This document shows, piece by piece, positions 17,900-27,253 of a DNA stretch of 64,000 bases. Made by a program: the position numbers and the translations under genes. The stretch's first letter is position 1. Each line of letters begins with the position of its first letter. Under the pieces are notes generated by a model. It searched no databases, had not been told where the DNA came from, and saw nothing but the letters and a program-made list of their open reading frames with translations. Source of the stretch: Bradyrhizobium manausense (GTDB taxonomy: Bacteria; Pseudomonadota; Alphaproteobacteria; Rhizobiales; Xanthobacteraceae); NCBI RefSeq assembly GCF_018129685.1, contig NZ_JAFCLG010000004.1, positions 124,001 through 188,000 on the forward strand. Direction: 5' to 3'.

Positions 17900-18802
17900 A
17901 TGCACGGCACCGAGTCCATCCGGGAAGGCAGCAACGGTCTCGTCGAACGGCGACGTGCCGAAGCGAAGGTCTGGTTCGAATCGTTGCGCGACAGGATCTG
18001 CGCCGAGGTCGAGTTGCTGGAGCGCGAGGCCCCGGCCGAGCTGTTCCCGGGAGAGCCTGCCACCTTCACCTACAAGCCGTGGCAGCGCGCGACCGGCAGC
18101 GGTGGCGGTACCGGTGGTTTCCTCAGCGGTGGCAGACTGTTCGAGAAGATCGGTATCCATACTTCATCGGCCAACGGCACGCTTACGCCAGAGATGGCCA
18201 AAAAGTTGCCGGGCGACGGCATTCAGCTCGACTATGTCTCCACCAGCATCAGCCTGATCATGCATCCGCGCAGCCCGCGGGTGCCGACCGTACACATGAA
18301 CACACGATTTCTGTCGACAACGCATGGATGGTTCGGCGGGGGGGCGGATCTCACGCCGATGTTGCCCGAGCAGCGAACCCAGGACGCGCCGGACGCCGTG
18401 ACGTTTCACACCGCCATGAAGCGGGCCTGCGACGCTCACGATCCCGGCTATTATGGCAAGTTCAAACCGTGGGCCGATACCTACTTCTTCCTGCCGCATC
18501 GGGGCCAGGCGCGCGGCGTCGGCGGCATCTTCTACGATCATCTCAACACGGGCGACTTCGACAAGGATTTCGCCTTCACGCGCGACGTCGGACTTGCTTT
18601 GCTGGATGTCTATCCACGGATCGTGCGCCGACGGATGATGGAACCGTGGACCGAAGCCGAGCGCGCGCAGCAGCTCGCCTGCCGCGGCCTCTATGTCGAG
18701 TTCAATCTGCTCTACGACCGCGGCACAATGTTCGGACTTCAGACCGGCGGCAACATCGAGACCATCCTGAGTTCGATGCCGCCGCTGGTGAGCTGGGTGT
18801 AA
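17900..18802 (+). CDS. hemF: Coproporphyrinogen III oxidase, oxygen-dependent
   Basis: Oxidative decarboxylation of coproporphyrinogen III to protoporphyrinogen IX using O2. 300 residues, the usual length. Signatures: FEKIGIHTSS, MNTRFLSTTHGWFGGGADLT, GVGGIFYDHLNTGDF and GRGLYVEFNLLYDRGT-like end (RGLYVEFNLLYDRGTMFGL). Weak Shine-Dalgarno. Being inside the PGC and O2-requiring, it fits pigment synthesis under air. Confidence 0.96.
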   Translation: MHGTESIREGSNGLVERRRAEAKVWFESLRDRICAEVELLEREAPAELFPGEPATFTYKPWQRATGSGGGTGGFLSGGRLFEKIGIHTSSANGTLTPEMAKKLPGDGIQLDYVSTSISLIMHPRSPRVPTVHMNTRFLSTTHGWFGGGADLTPMLPEQRTQDAPDAVTFHTAMKRACDAHDPGYYGKFKPWADTYFFLPHRGQARGVGGIFYDHLNTGDFDKDFAFTRDVGLALLDVYPRIVRRRMMEPWTEAERAQQLACRGLYVEFNLLYDRGTMFGLQTGGNIETILSSMPPLVSWV

Positions 18803-18865
18803 CATTCGGCTGAAACCAATTCTGTACTGAAACGGTAGCTGCGGAGAGTTTCGCGGGGCGACATC

Positions 18866-19012
18866 ATGGACAGCTATCTTGGTTTCATCGAGCTCTTCGT
18901 GGTGCTCATGTTCGCGGCGGCCTGGGGTGTCCTCGAACTGGTTTGCCGGCGGCTCGACAGAAAGAAGGAAGCTGAACCGACCAAGCAGCAAAAGCCGACC
19001 GCGTCACCTTGA
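18866..19012 (+). CDS. 48-residue single-span membrane peptide
   Basis: Short ORF MDSYLGFIELFVVLMFAAAW... with one strong hydrophobic helix (about residues 4-25) followed by a basic, Lys/Glu/Gln-rich tail of 20 residues. It fills the gap between hemF and the convergent crtC almost exactly, and the helix/charged-tail design looks like a real protein. Similar orphan small membrane proteins occur in PGCs, but I cannot name this one. The Shine-Dalgarno is poor. Confidence 0.5.
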   Translation: MDSYLGFIELFVVLMFAAAWGVLELVCRRLDRKKEAEPTKQQKPTASP

Positions 19013-19023
19013 TCCCGCCAGAT

Positions 19024-20085
19024 CTACCTCCGCGCCCGCGGCATGCGAAATGGCAGCATGGCCTGGACGATTGGCATATTGAAGCGATCAAGTGACAGGC
19101 TTTCGTGCATCAGCGTCACGGGCTCGCCGAGGAGCGTCGCCGACACGACCGAGCGGGCATAGAACGGCGCATCTTCGAGGGTCTTGACGATCTTGGCGGC
19201 GCTGTCGCTGCGCACGCTGCGGGCGACGCGCCAGCCGCTGCGCCTCAGGTCCACCGTTGGCGGCGGCTCGAAGATCTGCATCCGTCCGTTCGGATCGAAC
19301 GTCATCGCCAGGTCGACCCGGCTGCCGTCGCGCCGTTCCGCTTCGTAAAGGATCGCCGTGCCGTCCTGCATCGCTCCGCGTGCCCATTGCCAATCCGAAA
19401 AGCCGTGCTCCAGCGGTGCGTCGCCGCAGTTCATGTCGAAATAGCCGTCACCCTGCCAGCTCAGGCGCGGATGATCGAGCCGCACCTGGACGCGCGCGCA
19501 TGGCGCTATCGGCCACCATCGATGATGACCGTCCCGATTCAGCACGAAGGCGTGCTGTGCGATCGCGGTGGGGACCAGCCGGATGGTGCCGCGCAGGCGT
19601 CCGGGGATCGGAACCGAGATTTCGTCGACATTGATGGTCAGCGATTTGCCGTCCCAGGACAGATGGCTTGGGCCCACTGTGAATGTGTCCGTCGTACGGC
19701 TGACCGCCCCGCGCGGCCGCTCCGTCATGGCCCAACGATTGCCGCCGCTGCGATAGATTGCAATATTGACGGCGCAATGATTGAGCGGATCGGCCGGTCC
19801 CTTGCGCCGTGCGAACGCGTAATAGGGTGAGAACACGCTGCCGATGAAAGCGATGATGGTGATGCCGTTTTGTCCGTCGTCGCTCAGCGCATCGACATAC
19901 CACCACGCATAGCCGTTCGCCGGAACGACCCGTGAGAAGTCAGGTCCGCGAGCAGGCTCGCTGCCGCCGAACGACCCGACAAGGCCGCCATCGGCACGCC
20001 CGGACCCGGATGCGTGCTGCCCCCTGCCAGATACAGGCCCGGAATTCTGGTTCGTGCGCCCGGACGCTGGAAAGAGGCCGTCCAT
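19024..20085 (-). CDS. crtC: Hydroxyneurosporene synthase (carotenoid 1,2-hydratase)
   Basis: Adds water across the terminal C1-C2 double bond of lycopene/neurosporene. The core begins at the diagnostic GYAWWYVDALSDDG and IAFIGSVFSPYYAFARRK and continues CAVNIAIY, PLEHGFSDWQWARG. The start is uncertain: family similarity begins near 19920, but no ATG, GTG or TTG lies in frame between there and ATG 20085. Taking 20085 gives 353 residues and a 202-base overlap with crtD. Co-directional with crtD and clearly the second gene of a crtD-crtC unit. Confidence 0.88.
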   Translation of the reverse strand: MDGLFPASGRTNQNSGPVSGRGQHASGSGRADGGLVGSFGGSEPARGPDFSRVVPANGYAWWYVDALSDDGQNGITIIAFIGSVFSPYYAFARRKGPADPLNHCAVNIAIYRSGGNRWAMTERPRGAVSRTTDTFTVGPSHLSWDGKSLTINVDEISVPIPGRLRGTIRLVPTAIAQHAFVLNRDGHHRWWPIAPCARVQVRLDHPRLSWQGDGYFDMNCGDAPLEHGFSDWQWARGAMQDGTAILYEAERRDGSRVDLAMTFDPNGRMQIFEPPPTVDLRRSGWRVARSVRSDSAAKIVKTLEDAPFYARSVVSATLLGEPVTLMHESLSLDRFNMPIVQAMLPFRMPRARR

Positions 20086-21422
20086 CCGTGAGAGCTGCGG
20101 CCGTACAACGCGCCGCCAGTGGCCGGAAACATCCGGTTGAAATCCGCTGGCGTCGTCACTTGCGTCGCATCTGCTTGCGGCTGGATTCGCAGACCGCGGC
20201 GCTCCAGCATGTCGAATGTTCGTTGCGCGCATTGTGCCACCTCCGTTGCATCGTAGACATGCCGGTCGCCATTTGCGGGCGCGTTGACCAGGACCAGAAA
20301 TCGTTCGGGGCCGTTCGGCGCGATATCGTTGTCGTCGCGATCCTGGGCGCAGACATAGACCGTCGGCTCGCGCGGCAGCCGGTCCCGCGCGAAAATGTCG
20401 TCGAACTCGGCTGCATAGTCGCCCGAGAAAAAGACGTTGTGTCGGTGGAGCGGGAAGCCATCAGGCTTTGCGACGACACTCCATGTCATGGCCGACAGCG
20501 AGCGGGCGCGGAGCGGGATCGCCGCCGCAGCGCGACGGACAGGGGTACCGAACGCTCCGTCCGCGACGGCGCCAACATCAGCATTCACGATCACGGCGTC
20601 CGCCGCAATGCGCTCGCCGCTTGCGAGCCTGACGCCGCTGGCGCGGCCGCCGGAGATCAGGACTTCGCTGACGTCCTCGCCGTAGCGAATCGCAGCGCCG
20701 AAGGAGCCTGCGCACTCCGCCAGCGTTTTCGCGAGCGCCTGCATGCCGCCGTCGATGGACCAGACGCCCTCGCGCTCGACATGCGCAACCAGCATCAGCG
20801 TCGCCGGCGCGAGATACGGCGACGATCCGCAATAAGTTGCGTAGCGTCCGAACAACTGCCGCAGCCTCAGATCGGCGAAATATCGCCCCAGCGCCGACCA
20901 CATCGACGAGAACGGCTTGATCTGCGGCAGCCGCATCAGCCCGCGAAGGCCGTCGGCGCCGATCAGTCCGCCCATGCTAGGCTGGGAGGCGCGCAAGAAC
21001 GGTTTTTCGAGAATCTCATAGATGCCACGGGTATCGCGGCAGAAGGCGCGGTAACCATCTGCTTCCTGTGCGCCGGCAAAAGTCGCGATCGCATCGACGG
21101 TACGCTCGTGGTCGGAAAACAAATCGAGCCGGGCGTGCTCATCCCAAGCGTGTCTCGCCAGAACCTCCAGCGGGCGCAGCCGGACATGGTCTGTGAAATT
21201 TCGGCCGGCCGCTGCGAACAGTTCGTCGAAGACCCAGCGCATCGTGAAGACGGTCGGACCGCTGTCGATCCGCGACGACCCGATCGCGATCTGCCGCATC
21301 TTGCCGCCCGGCGCGGCGGCGCGTTCGAGGACAGTGACATCAAGGCCGCGTGCTGCGAGTGCGAAGGCTGAGACGAGTCCCGCGACGCCGCTACCGACAA
21401 CGACAACACGATCTCTGGGCAT
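19884..21422 (-). CDS. crtD: Methoxyneurosporene (1-hydroxycarotenoid 3,4-) dehydrogenase
   Basis: FAD-dependent 3,4-desaturase acting after CrtC. 512 residues. Rossmann motif VVVGSGVAGLVSAFAL followed by VLERAAAPGGKMR; C-terminal signature GLYLAGGSTHPGPGVPMAA. The promoter on the minus strand is readable as TTGACT, 17 bases, ATAATT, with the PpsR box lying over the -10 element. The 3' end overlaps the N-terminal coding region of crtC. Confidence 0.94.
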   Translation of the reverse strand: MPRDRVVVVGSGVAGLVSAFALAARGLDVTVLERAAAPGGKMRQIAIGSSRIDSGPTVFTMRWVFDELFAAAGRNFTDHVRLRPLEVLARHAWDEHARLDLFSDHERTVDAIATFAGAQEADGYRAFCRDTRGIYEILEKPFLRASQPSMGGLIGADGLRGLMRLPQIKPFSSMWSALGRYFADLRLRQLFGRYATYCGSSPYLAPATLMLVAHVEREGVWSIDGGMQALAKTLAECAGSFGAAIRYGEDVSEVLISGGRASGVRLASGERIAADAVIVNADVGAVADGAFGTPVRRAAAAIPLRARSLSAMTWSVVAKPDGFPLHRHNVFFSGDYAAEFDDIFARDRLPREPTVYVCAQDRDDNDIAPNGPERFLVLVNAPANGDRHVYDATEVAQCAQRTFDMLERRGLRIQPQADATQVTTPADFNRMFPATGGALYGRSSHGWTASFQRPGARTRIPGLYLAGGSTHPGPGVPMAALSGRSAAASLLADLTSHGSFRRTAMRGGMSMR

Positions 21423-21454
21423 CTGCGCAGCTGCTCCGGGTTGTCGTTGACATG

Positions 21455-21490
21455 TGTCTATAATTATTTACACTCACTACGACAAGTCAA
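21455..21490 (-). promoter_or_regulatory. crtD promoter with PpsR box in the crtD-crtE intergenic region
   Basis: The box TGTCTATAATTATTTACA occupies 21455-21472, a perfect TGT-N12-ACA. On the minus strand a -35 TTGACT (21485-21490) and a -10 ATAATT (21462-21467) are 17 bases apart, so bound PpsR would mask the -10. The crtE-crtD intergenic region is a known PpsR target in Bradyrhizobium. Confidence 0.75.
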
Positions 21491-21491
21491 A

Positions 21492-21510
21492 TTGACATTC
21501 CTTGTGTCAA
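21492..21510. promoter_or_regulatory. TTGACA-N7-TGTCAA inverted repeat directly before crtE
   Basis: A perfect 19-base palindrome with 6-base arms, ending 15 bases before the crtE ATG. Its arm order (ACA then TGT) is the reverse of the PpsR palindrome, so it is either a different operator or two half-sites shared with neighbouring degenerate boxes. Confidence 0.45.
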
Positions 21511-21525
21511 ACACGGGAGCCAGCC

Positions 21526-22392
21526 ATGGACGTCAGCAGCCGGATCGAACGGGCACTCAACGACGCGATTGGCCAGGCTGAGCTTCCCGGCTGTCCCCCC
21601 CGGCTGGCAGCGGCCATGCGCTACGCGGTGTTTCCCCGCGGTGCGCGCGTGCGACCAAGGCTCTGCCACAGCGTCGCAGCCGCCTGCGGCGAGGATCATC
21701 CCGCCGCCACGGAAGCTGCCGGCGCGGCCCTCGAACTCCTGCATTGTGCCTCGCTCGTGCACGACGACCTGCCGTGCTTCGACGCGGCGGAGACGCGGCG
21801 CGGCCGTCCCTCCGTGCACAAGGCGTTCGGCGAGCCGCTCGCGGTTCTCACTGGAGATGCGTTGATCGTGCTCGCATTCCAGACGCTGGCGCGTCTTCAA
21901 TGCACGCCGGAGCGGCTGGCGACGCTCACCCTGACGGTGGCCGGATCGGTCGGCGTTCCCTCAGGGATCGTCGCGGGGCAAGCCTGGGAATGCGAAAACC
22001 AGATCGATCTCGCACATTATCACCGTGCCAAGACAGGCGCGCTGTTCGCTGCGGCGACCGTTGCGGGCGCCGCGTCGGCCGGTGCCGATTGCGAGCCGTG
22101 GCGGATGGTTGGGGAGAAGCTCGGCGAGGCCTATCAGGTCGCCGACGATATTCGTGACGCTGCCTCCGAGGAAGATGAGATCGGCAAGCCCGTCGGCCGC
22201 GACCTCGCCCTCGGGCGTCCGAGCGCCGTGATCGAGCTTGGCCTCGATGGCGCACTCTACCGTTTGCACGACCTGGTGCGCGGCGCAATCGATGCGATTC
22301 CGCCATGTCCCAATGGCGCCGAATTGCGTTCGCTGATGCTCTCGGAAGCCAGGCGCCTGGTGCCTGCCAAGCTTGCCCAGTTCGCGGCATAG
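21526..22392 (+). CDS. crtE: Geranylgeranyl diphosphate synthase
   Basis: Trans-prenyltransferase making C20-PP for phytoene and the bacteriochlorophyll tail. 288 residues. First Asp-rich motif LVHDDLPCFD (about residue 80), second YQVADDIRD (about residue 205). ATG 21526 is preceded by GGGAG; a longer frame from 21502 would run through the palindrome and is not preferred. Divergent from crtD with shared PpsR control. Confidence 0.95.
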   Translation: MDVSSRIERALNDAIGQAELPGCPPRLAAAMRYAVFPRGARVRPRLCHSVAAACGEDHPAATEAAGAALELLHCASLVHDDLPCFDAAETRRGRPSVHKAFGEPLAVLTGDALIVLAFQTLARLQCTPERLATLTLTVAGSVGVPSGIVAGQAWECENQIDLAHYHRAKTGALFAAATVAGAASAGADCEPWRMVGEKLGEAYQVADDIRDAASEEDEIGKPVGRDLALGRPSAVIELGLDGALYRLHDLVRGAIDAIPPCPNGAELRSLMLSEARRLVPAKLAQFAA

Positions 22393-22397
22393 CCACC

Positions 22398-23624
22398 ATG
22401 GCCGCGATCACACATCGTGATAGCGGCGGCGAGACATCCGAGGCGGCGCGCGGTGTGAATGTCGTACCTTCGGCACACGGCATGTCGCGGCCATCTTTGC
22501 GTGATCGCCTGCTGGGCTGGCGCGATTCGATCCTCGCCAATCCAGCTTTTCAGCGATTTGCAGCCAATTTTGCGCTAACGCGGCCGATCGCGCGGCGGCG
22601 GGCGGGCGCGCTGTTCGACCTCTGCGCCGGCTTCGTCTATTCACAGGTTCTGTTCGCGTGCGTCCGCCTGAAGCTGTTCGATCAACTGGCAGATGGGCCG
22701 TTGAGTTCGGCAGAACTCGTATCGCGTCTGCCGCTACCGTCCGACGCGACGCTGATGCTGCTCGATGCGGCGGTCTCGCTGCAACTGCTGCAGCGTCGCA
22801 GCGACGGCCGTTACGGCCTTGGTTCGCTCGGGGCAGCCCTGAGGGGCAATCCCGGCGTTGTCGCCATGATCGAGCATCATGCGATGCTGTATGACGACCT
22901 GAAGGATCCGATCGCGCTGCTGCGCGGTGACGTCGGCGCAGGACAACTCGCCGCGTATTGGCCCTATGCAGGCAATCGCAAGGCCGCCAATCTGTCGCGT
23001 GACGCGATCGGGCCATACACCGCATTGATGGCGGCGTCACAGCCGATGATATCGCAACAGGTGCTGTCGGCTTACTCCTTTCGCGAACATCGCTGCCTGC
23101 TCGACATAGGCGGCGGCGACGGCTCCTTCATCGCCGCCGTCGCGGCACGGGCACCAAAACTGCGCTGCGTTCTGTTCGATTTGCCCGCGGTGGCCGACCA
23201 GGCCAGCGAACGGTTTCGTGCGGAGGGGCTGTCATCGCGTGCGGTCGCGATCGGAGGGAGCTTTCTTGCGAACCGTCTCCCCGAGGGGGCCGATATCGTC
23301 TCGCTGGTGCGGGTGATCCACGATCACGACGACGCCGACATCATGACTCTGCTGCGTGCGATTCGCGTGGCCCTGTCATCCGATGGCACGCTTCTCATTG
23401 CCGAGCCCATCTCCGGCGTTCGCGGTGCCGAGCCAATCGGGGACGCCTATTTCGCTTTCTATCTGCTTGCAATGGGCAGCGGCCGTCCCCGGACTTTCGC
23501 GCGGCTGCGCGACATGCTCACCGAGGCCGGCTTTATCGATATTGCGCTGCGGCCGGTCGCAATGCCGATGCTGGCAAGCGTGATAACGGCGCGAAACAGC
23601 AAGATTGACGTTAATCAAACTTGA
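22398..23624 (+). CDS. crtF: Hydroxyneurosporene O-methyltransferase
   Basis: SAM-dependent methylation of the 1-hydroxy group in the spirilloxanthin/spheroidene branch. 408 residues. A winged-helix dimerisation region (about 75-170) precedes the SAM site CLLDIGGGDGSF and the catalytic-region VRVIHDHDD. It starts five bases after the crtE stop. Its last codons contain the FixK-like site of the bchC promoter. Confidence 0.93.
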   Translation: MAAITHRDSGGETSEAARGVNVVPSAHGMSRPSLRDRLLGWRDSILANPAFQRFAANFALTRPIARRRAGALFDLCAGFVYSQVLFACVRLKLFDQLADGPLSSAELVSRLPLPSDATLMLLDAAVSLQLLQRRSDGRYGLGSLGAALRGNPGVVAMIEHHAMLYDDLKDPIALLRGDVGAGQLAAYWPYAGNRKAANLSRDAIGPYTALMAASQPMISQQVLSAYSFREHRCLLDIGGGDGSFIAAVAARAPKLRCVLFDLPAVADQASERFRAEGLSSRAVAIGGSFLANRLPEGADIVSLVRVIHDHDDADIMTLLRAIRVALSSDGTLLIAEPISGVRGAEPIGDAYFAFYLLAMGSGRPRTFARLRDMLTEAGFIDIALRPVAMPMLASVITARNSKIDVNQT

Positions 23625-23652
23625 CAGTCCAAAATGTAAGTCTAGCATGACA
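23605..23652 (+). promoter_or_regulatory. bchC promoter: FixK-like site, degenerate and perfect PpsR boxes, -35/-10
   Basis: Read left to right: TTGACGTTAATCAA (23605-23618, TTGA-N6-TCAA, FixK/FNR type); CGT-N12-ACA (23609-23626), a one-mismatch PpsR box; -35 TTGACA (23621-23626); 16 bases; -10 TAGCAT (23643-23648); and the perfect PpsR box TGTAAGTCTAGCATGACA (23635-23652) covering the -10. Tandem PpsR boxes at bchC are known from Bradyrhizobium. The O2-linked activator site is inferred from pattern. Confidence 0.72.
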
Positions 23653-23686
23653 GTTGCGGAATAGCCGCCGAAGATCGGAGTGTGCG

Positions 23687-24628
23687 ATGGAGACCATCGC
23701 GGTAGTTCTCAAGCAGCCGGAGCAGATCGAGCTCAATCGGCTGGCTTTGACTCCTCCGACCGCCGACGACGTCGTCGTCGATGTCGACTGGAGTGGCGTC
23801 AGCACGGGCACAGAGCGGTTGCTTTGGTCGGGCCGGATGCCTTCGTTTCCGGGCATGGGATATCCGCTGGTGCCGGGCTACGAGTCGGTCGGGCATGTCG
23901 TTGAAGCGGGATCGGCCACCGATCTGCATCCTGGCCAGCGGGTCTTCGTTCCCGGCGCAAAATGTTTCGGCGAGGTGCGCGGCCTGTTCGGTGCCTCGGC
24001 CTCGCGCCTGGTCGTGCCCGCCAAACGCGTGGTGTCGCTCGATCAGCATTTCGGTGAGCGTGGAATCCTGCTGGCGCTGGCGGCGACGGCCTATCACGCC
24101 ATCGCCGCGCGCGGCGCCTCGGCGCCGGACTGCATTGTCGGTCACGGCGTGCTGGGGCGGCTGCTGGCCCGCATCTCGCTCGCTGTTCGTAACGAGCCGC
24201 CGACCGTGTGGGAGACGAATCCAGCGCGCGTCGGGGGCGCGATCGACTATGGCGTGATCGATCCCGAGCACGATACGCGGCGCGACTACAAGAGCATTTA
24301 CGACGTCAGCGGCGACGCGGGCCTGCTCGATTCCTTGATTGGTCGCATCGCGCCGGGCGGCGAGATCGTGCTGGCCGGCTTCTACAGCGAGCGACTGTCC
24401 TTTGCGTTCCCGCCCGCCTTCATGCGCGAGGCGCGGCTACGCGTTGCCGCGGAGTGGCAACCAGCGGATCTGATCGCGATCAAGAGGCTGATCGAATCCG
24501 GGCGTCTCTCGCTCGACGGACTGATCACCCACCACCACGACGCCCGGGCTGCCGCGGATGCGTATCGCATCGCGTTCGAGGATCCGGCTTGCCTGAAAAT
24601 GGTCCTGAACTGGAGTTCGCTCTCATGA
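23687..24628 (+). CDS. bchC: Bacteriochlorophyllide a dehydrogenase (3-hydroxyethyl)
   Basis: Oxidises the C3 1-hydroxyethyl to the acetyl group of bacteriochlorophyllide a. 313 residues, zinc-free medium-chain dehydrogenase-like: [48 protein letters not shown] 23687 is preceded by GGAG; the frame extends back into the operator and is not used. Its ATGA overlap with bchX starts the bchCXYZ-puf series. Confidence 0.95.
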   Translation: METIAVVLKQPEQIELNRLALTPPTADDVVVDVDWSGVSTGTERLLWSGRMPSFPGMGYPLVPGYESVGHVVEAGSATDLHPGQRVFVPGAKCFGEVRGLFGASASRLVVPAKRVVSLDQHFGERGILLALAATAYHAIAARGASAPDCIVGHGVLGRLLARISLAVRNEPPTVWETNPARVGGAIDYGVIDPEHDTRRDYKSIYDVSGDAGLLDSLIGRIAPGGEIVLAGFYSERLSFAFPPAFMREARLRVAAEWQPADLIAIKRLIESGRLSLDGLITHHHDARAAADAYRIAFEDPACLKMVLNWSSLS

Positions 24629-25620
24629 ATGTCGTGCCAACCATCACCATGAAGGACGCTCTGCGGGCGGAAGCGTCGATCGAGCCCGACGCGCCGGTGA
24701 CGACGCCGGCGACCAAGGAAACCCAGATCATCGCCATCTATGGCAAGGGCGGCATCGGCAAGAGTTTCACCCTGGCCAATCTCTCGTACATGATGGCTCA
24801 GCAGGGCAAGAAGGTGCTGCTGATCGGCTGCGACCCCAAGAGCGACACCACCTCGCTGCTGTTCGGCGGTCGCGCCTGTCCGACTATCATCGAAACCTCG
24901 TCGAAGAAGAAGCTTGCGGGCGAGGAAGTGAAGATCGGTGATGTCTGCTTCAAGCGCGACGGCGTGTTCGCGATGGAGCTCGGCGGCCCCGAAGTCGGCC
25001 GCGGCTGCGGCGGCCGCGGTATCATCCACGGCTTCGAACTGCTGGAGAAGCTCGGCTTCCACGAATGGGGATTCGACTACGTGTTGCTCGATTTCCTTGG
25101 CGACGTGGTCTGCGGCGGCTTCGGCTTGCCGATCGCGCGCGACATGTGCCAGAAGGTCATCGTCGTCGGCTCGAATGATCTCCAGTCGCTCTACGTCGCG
25201 AACAATGTCTGCTCGGCGGTCGAATACTTCCGCAAGCTCGGCGGCAATGTCGGCGTCGCCGGCATGGTCATCAACAAGGACGACGGCACCGGCGAGGCGG
25301 CGGCGTTCGCCAAAACGGTCGGTATCCCCGTTCTCGCGGCAATCCCCGCCGACGACGACATCCGCAAGAAGAGCGCGAATTACGAGATCATCGGCCTGCC
25401 GGGCGGAGCGTGGAGCTCGCTGTTCGAAGAACTTGCCACCAATGTTGGCCTGGCACCGCCGGTTCGCCCCGCGCCGCTGACTCAGGACGGTCTGCTGAGC
25501 CTGTTCAAGGGCGAAGTGGTCGGCCGCGGAGTCGTGCTCGAGCCTGCGACCATGGAGGACATGTGCGGCAAGTCGGTCGTCGACAAGCCGTCCCTCGAAG
25601 TCGTCTACGACGCGGCGTGA
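24625..25620 (+). CDS. bchX: Chlorophyllide a reductase iron protein subunit X
   Basis: Nitrogenase-NifH-like ATPase donating electrons to BchYZ for reduction of the C7-C8 bond. 331 residues. P-loop [14 protein letters not shown] (about residue 40), switch DPKSDTT, and the two [4Fe-4S]-ligating Cys segments GRGCGGRGI and [10 protein letters not shown] 25-base gap leads to bchY. Confidence 0.97.
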   Translation: MNVVPTITMKDALRAEASIEPDAPVTTPATKETQIIAIYGKGGIGKSFTLANLSYMMAQQGKKVLLIGCDPKSDTTSLLFGGRACPTIIETSSKKKLAGEEVKIGDVCFKRDGVFAMELGGPEVGRGCGGRGIIHGFELLEKLGFHEWGFDYVLLDFLGDVVCGGFGLPIARDMCQKVIVVGSNDLQSLYVANNVCSAVEYFRKLGGNVGVAGMVINKDDGTGEAAAFAKTVGIPVLAAIPADDDIRKKSANYEIIGLPGGAWSSLFEELATNVGLAPPVRPAPLTQDGLLSLFKGEVVGRGVVLEPATMEDMCGKSVVDKPSLEVVYDAA

Positions 25621-25645
25621 GCGGCAGCATGACGCGGAGCGCAAC

Positions 25646-27253
25646 ATGAACGTCATCCTGCCGCGATACGCCGGCGCCATCGCCGAGTCCGTCGTGAACG
25701 AGCCCGTCGAGCTCGACGTGGCGGCGACGGACGCCGTCGTTGCACAGCCCGCCATCAACACCGCAGCGACCAAGAGCGACGGCTTGGGCTGTCATGCCGG
25801 TGCTGCTGAACTCAAGGCTGCCGCCGGCGCTGCGGGAAAGAGCGAGATCCTCGATCGTTATGCCGCCGACTATCCCAAAGGTCCGCACGACCAGCCGCAA
25901 AGCATGTGCCCGGCATTCGGTTCGCTGCGGGTCGGCCTGCGGATGCGGCGCACCGCGACGATCCTGTCGGGCTCTGCCTGCTGCGTCTACGGGCTGACCT
26001 TCACCTCGCATTTCTACGGCGCGCGGCGAACGGTCGGCTACGTTCCCTTCAACTCCGAGACGCTGGTCACCGGCAAGCTGTTCGAGGACATTCGCGAAGC
26101 TGTCTTCAAGCTCGCCGATCCTGCGCTGTACGACACCATCATCATCACCAATCTCTGCGTACCCACGGCGTCCGGCGTTCCGCTCGATCTGTTGCCGGAC
26201 GAAATCAACGGGGTACGGATCATCGGTATCGACGTGCCCGGCTTTGGTGTGCCGACCCATGCCGAAGCCAAGGATGTCCTGGCGGCAGCGATGCTCGAAT
26301 ATGCCCGCAAGGAAGTGGAGCAGGGGCCGGTTCAGGCGCCGCGCGGTGGCAAGAGCGAACGGCCGACGGTGACCCTCGTCGGCGAAATGTTTCCGGCAGA
26401 TCCCGTCGGTATCGGCATGATGCTCGATCCGCTCGGTCTGGCGGCCGGTCCGGTGGTGCCGACCCGGGAGTGGCGCGAGCTATACGCCGCGCTCGATGGC
26501 TCCGTTATTGCCGCGATCCATCCGTTCTACACGGCGAGCTTCCGCCAGTTCGAACTGGCCGGCCGCAAGATCGTAGGTTCCGCGCCGGTTGGGCATGACG
26601 GTACCGAAGCCTGGCTTGAAGCCATCGGCACGGCCTGCAACGTCGCGCGGGACAAGATCGACGCCGCCAAGAACCGCTTCCTGCCGATGATCAAGGCCGC
26701 GCTGGCGGCGAAGCCGATCGACGCGCGCATCACGGTCTCCGGCTACGAAGGTTCCGAACTTCTCGTCGCGCGGCTCCTCATCGAGAGCGGCGCGCGCGTA
26801 TCCTATGTCGGCACGGCCTGCCCGAGGACGCAATGGTCCGATGCCGACCGCGAATGGCTGGAAGCCAGGGGCACACGCGTTCAGTATCGCGCATCGCTGG
26901 AAATGGATCTGGCCGCCGTCGGCGAGTTCAAGCCCGATCTGGCCATCGGCACCACGCCGGTCGTTCAGAAGGCCAAGCAACTCGCGATCCCGGCGCTGTA
27001 TTTCACCAATCTGATTTCGGCGCGCCCGTTGTTCGGCGTCGCCGGTGCCGGCTCGCTGGCGCAGGTCGTCAACGCCGCGCTCGCCAACCAGAGTCGCTTC
27101 GACGAGATGAAGGACTTCTTCGGCGATGTCGGCGAAGGCCACGCCGCCGGCATCTGGGAAGATACGCCGAACGAAAACGTGGCCTTCCGCGAGAAATACA
27201 GGAAGCAGATCGAAGCCCAGGCCAAGAAGCGCAAAGCCGAGGAGATGATCTGA
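25646..27253 (+). CDS. bchY: Chlorophyllide a reductase subunit Y
   Basis: NifD-like catalytic subunit, 535 residues. Conserved Cys-bearing segments [32 protein letters not shown] and [19 protein letters not shown] provide cluster ligands with BchZ. The N-terminal 70 residues are variable and Ala-rich. ATG is preceded by GGAGCG. TGATG overlap with bchZ. Confidence 0.97.
   Translation: MNVILPRYAGAIAESVVNEPVELDVAATDAVVAQPAINTAATKSDGLGCHAGAAELKAAAGAAGKSEILDRYAADYPKGPHDQPQSMCPAFGSLRVGLRMRRTATILSGSACCVYGLTFTSHFYGARRTVGYVPFNSETLVTGKLFEDIREAVFKLADPALYDTIIITNLCVPTASGVPLDLLPDEINGVRIIGIDVPGFGVPTHAEAKDVLAAAMLEYARKEVEQGPVQAPRGGKSERPTVTLVGEMFPADPVGIGMMLDPLGLAAGPVVPTREWRELYAALDGSVIAAIHPFYTASFRQFELAGRKIVGSAPVGHDGTEAWLEAIGTACNVARDKIDAAKNRFLPMIKAALAAKPIDARITVSGYEGSELLVARLLIESGARVSYVGTACPRTQWSDADREWLEARGTRVQYRASLEMDLAAVGEFKPDLAIGTTPVVQKAKQLAIPALYFTNLISARPLFGVAGAGSLAQVVNAALANQSRFDEMKDFFGDVGEGHAAGIWEDTPNENVAFREKYRKQIEAQAKKRKAEEMI

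Noticed and set aside
24382..25773. 463-codon minus-strand ORF opposite bchX
   Set aside because: Antisense shadow; bchX on the plus strand has all nitrogenase-like motifs.
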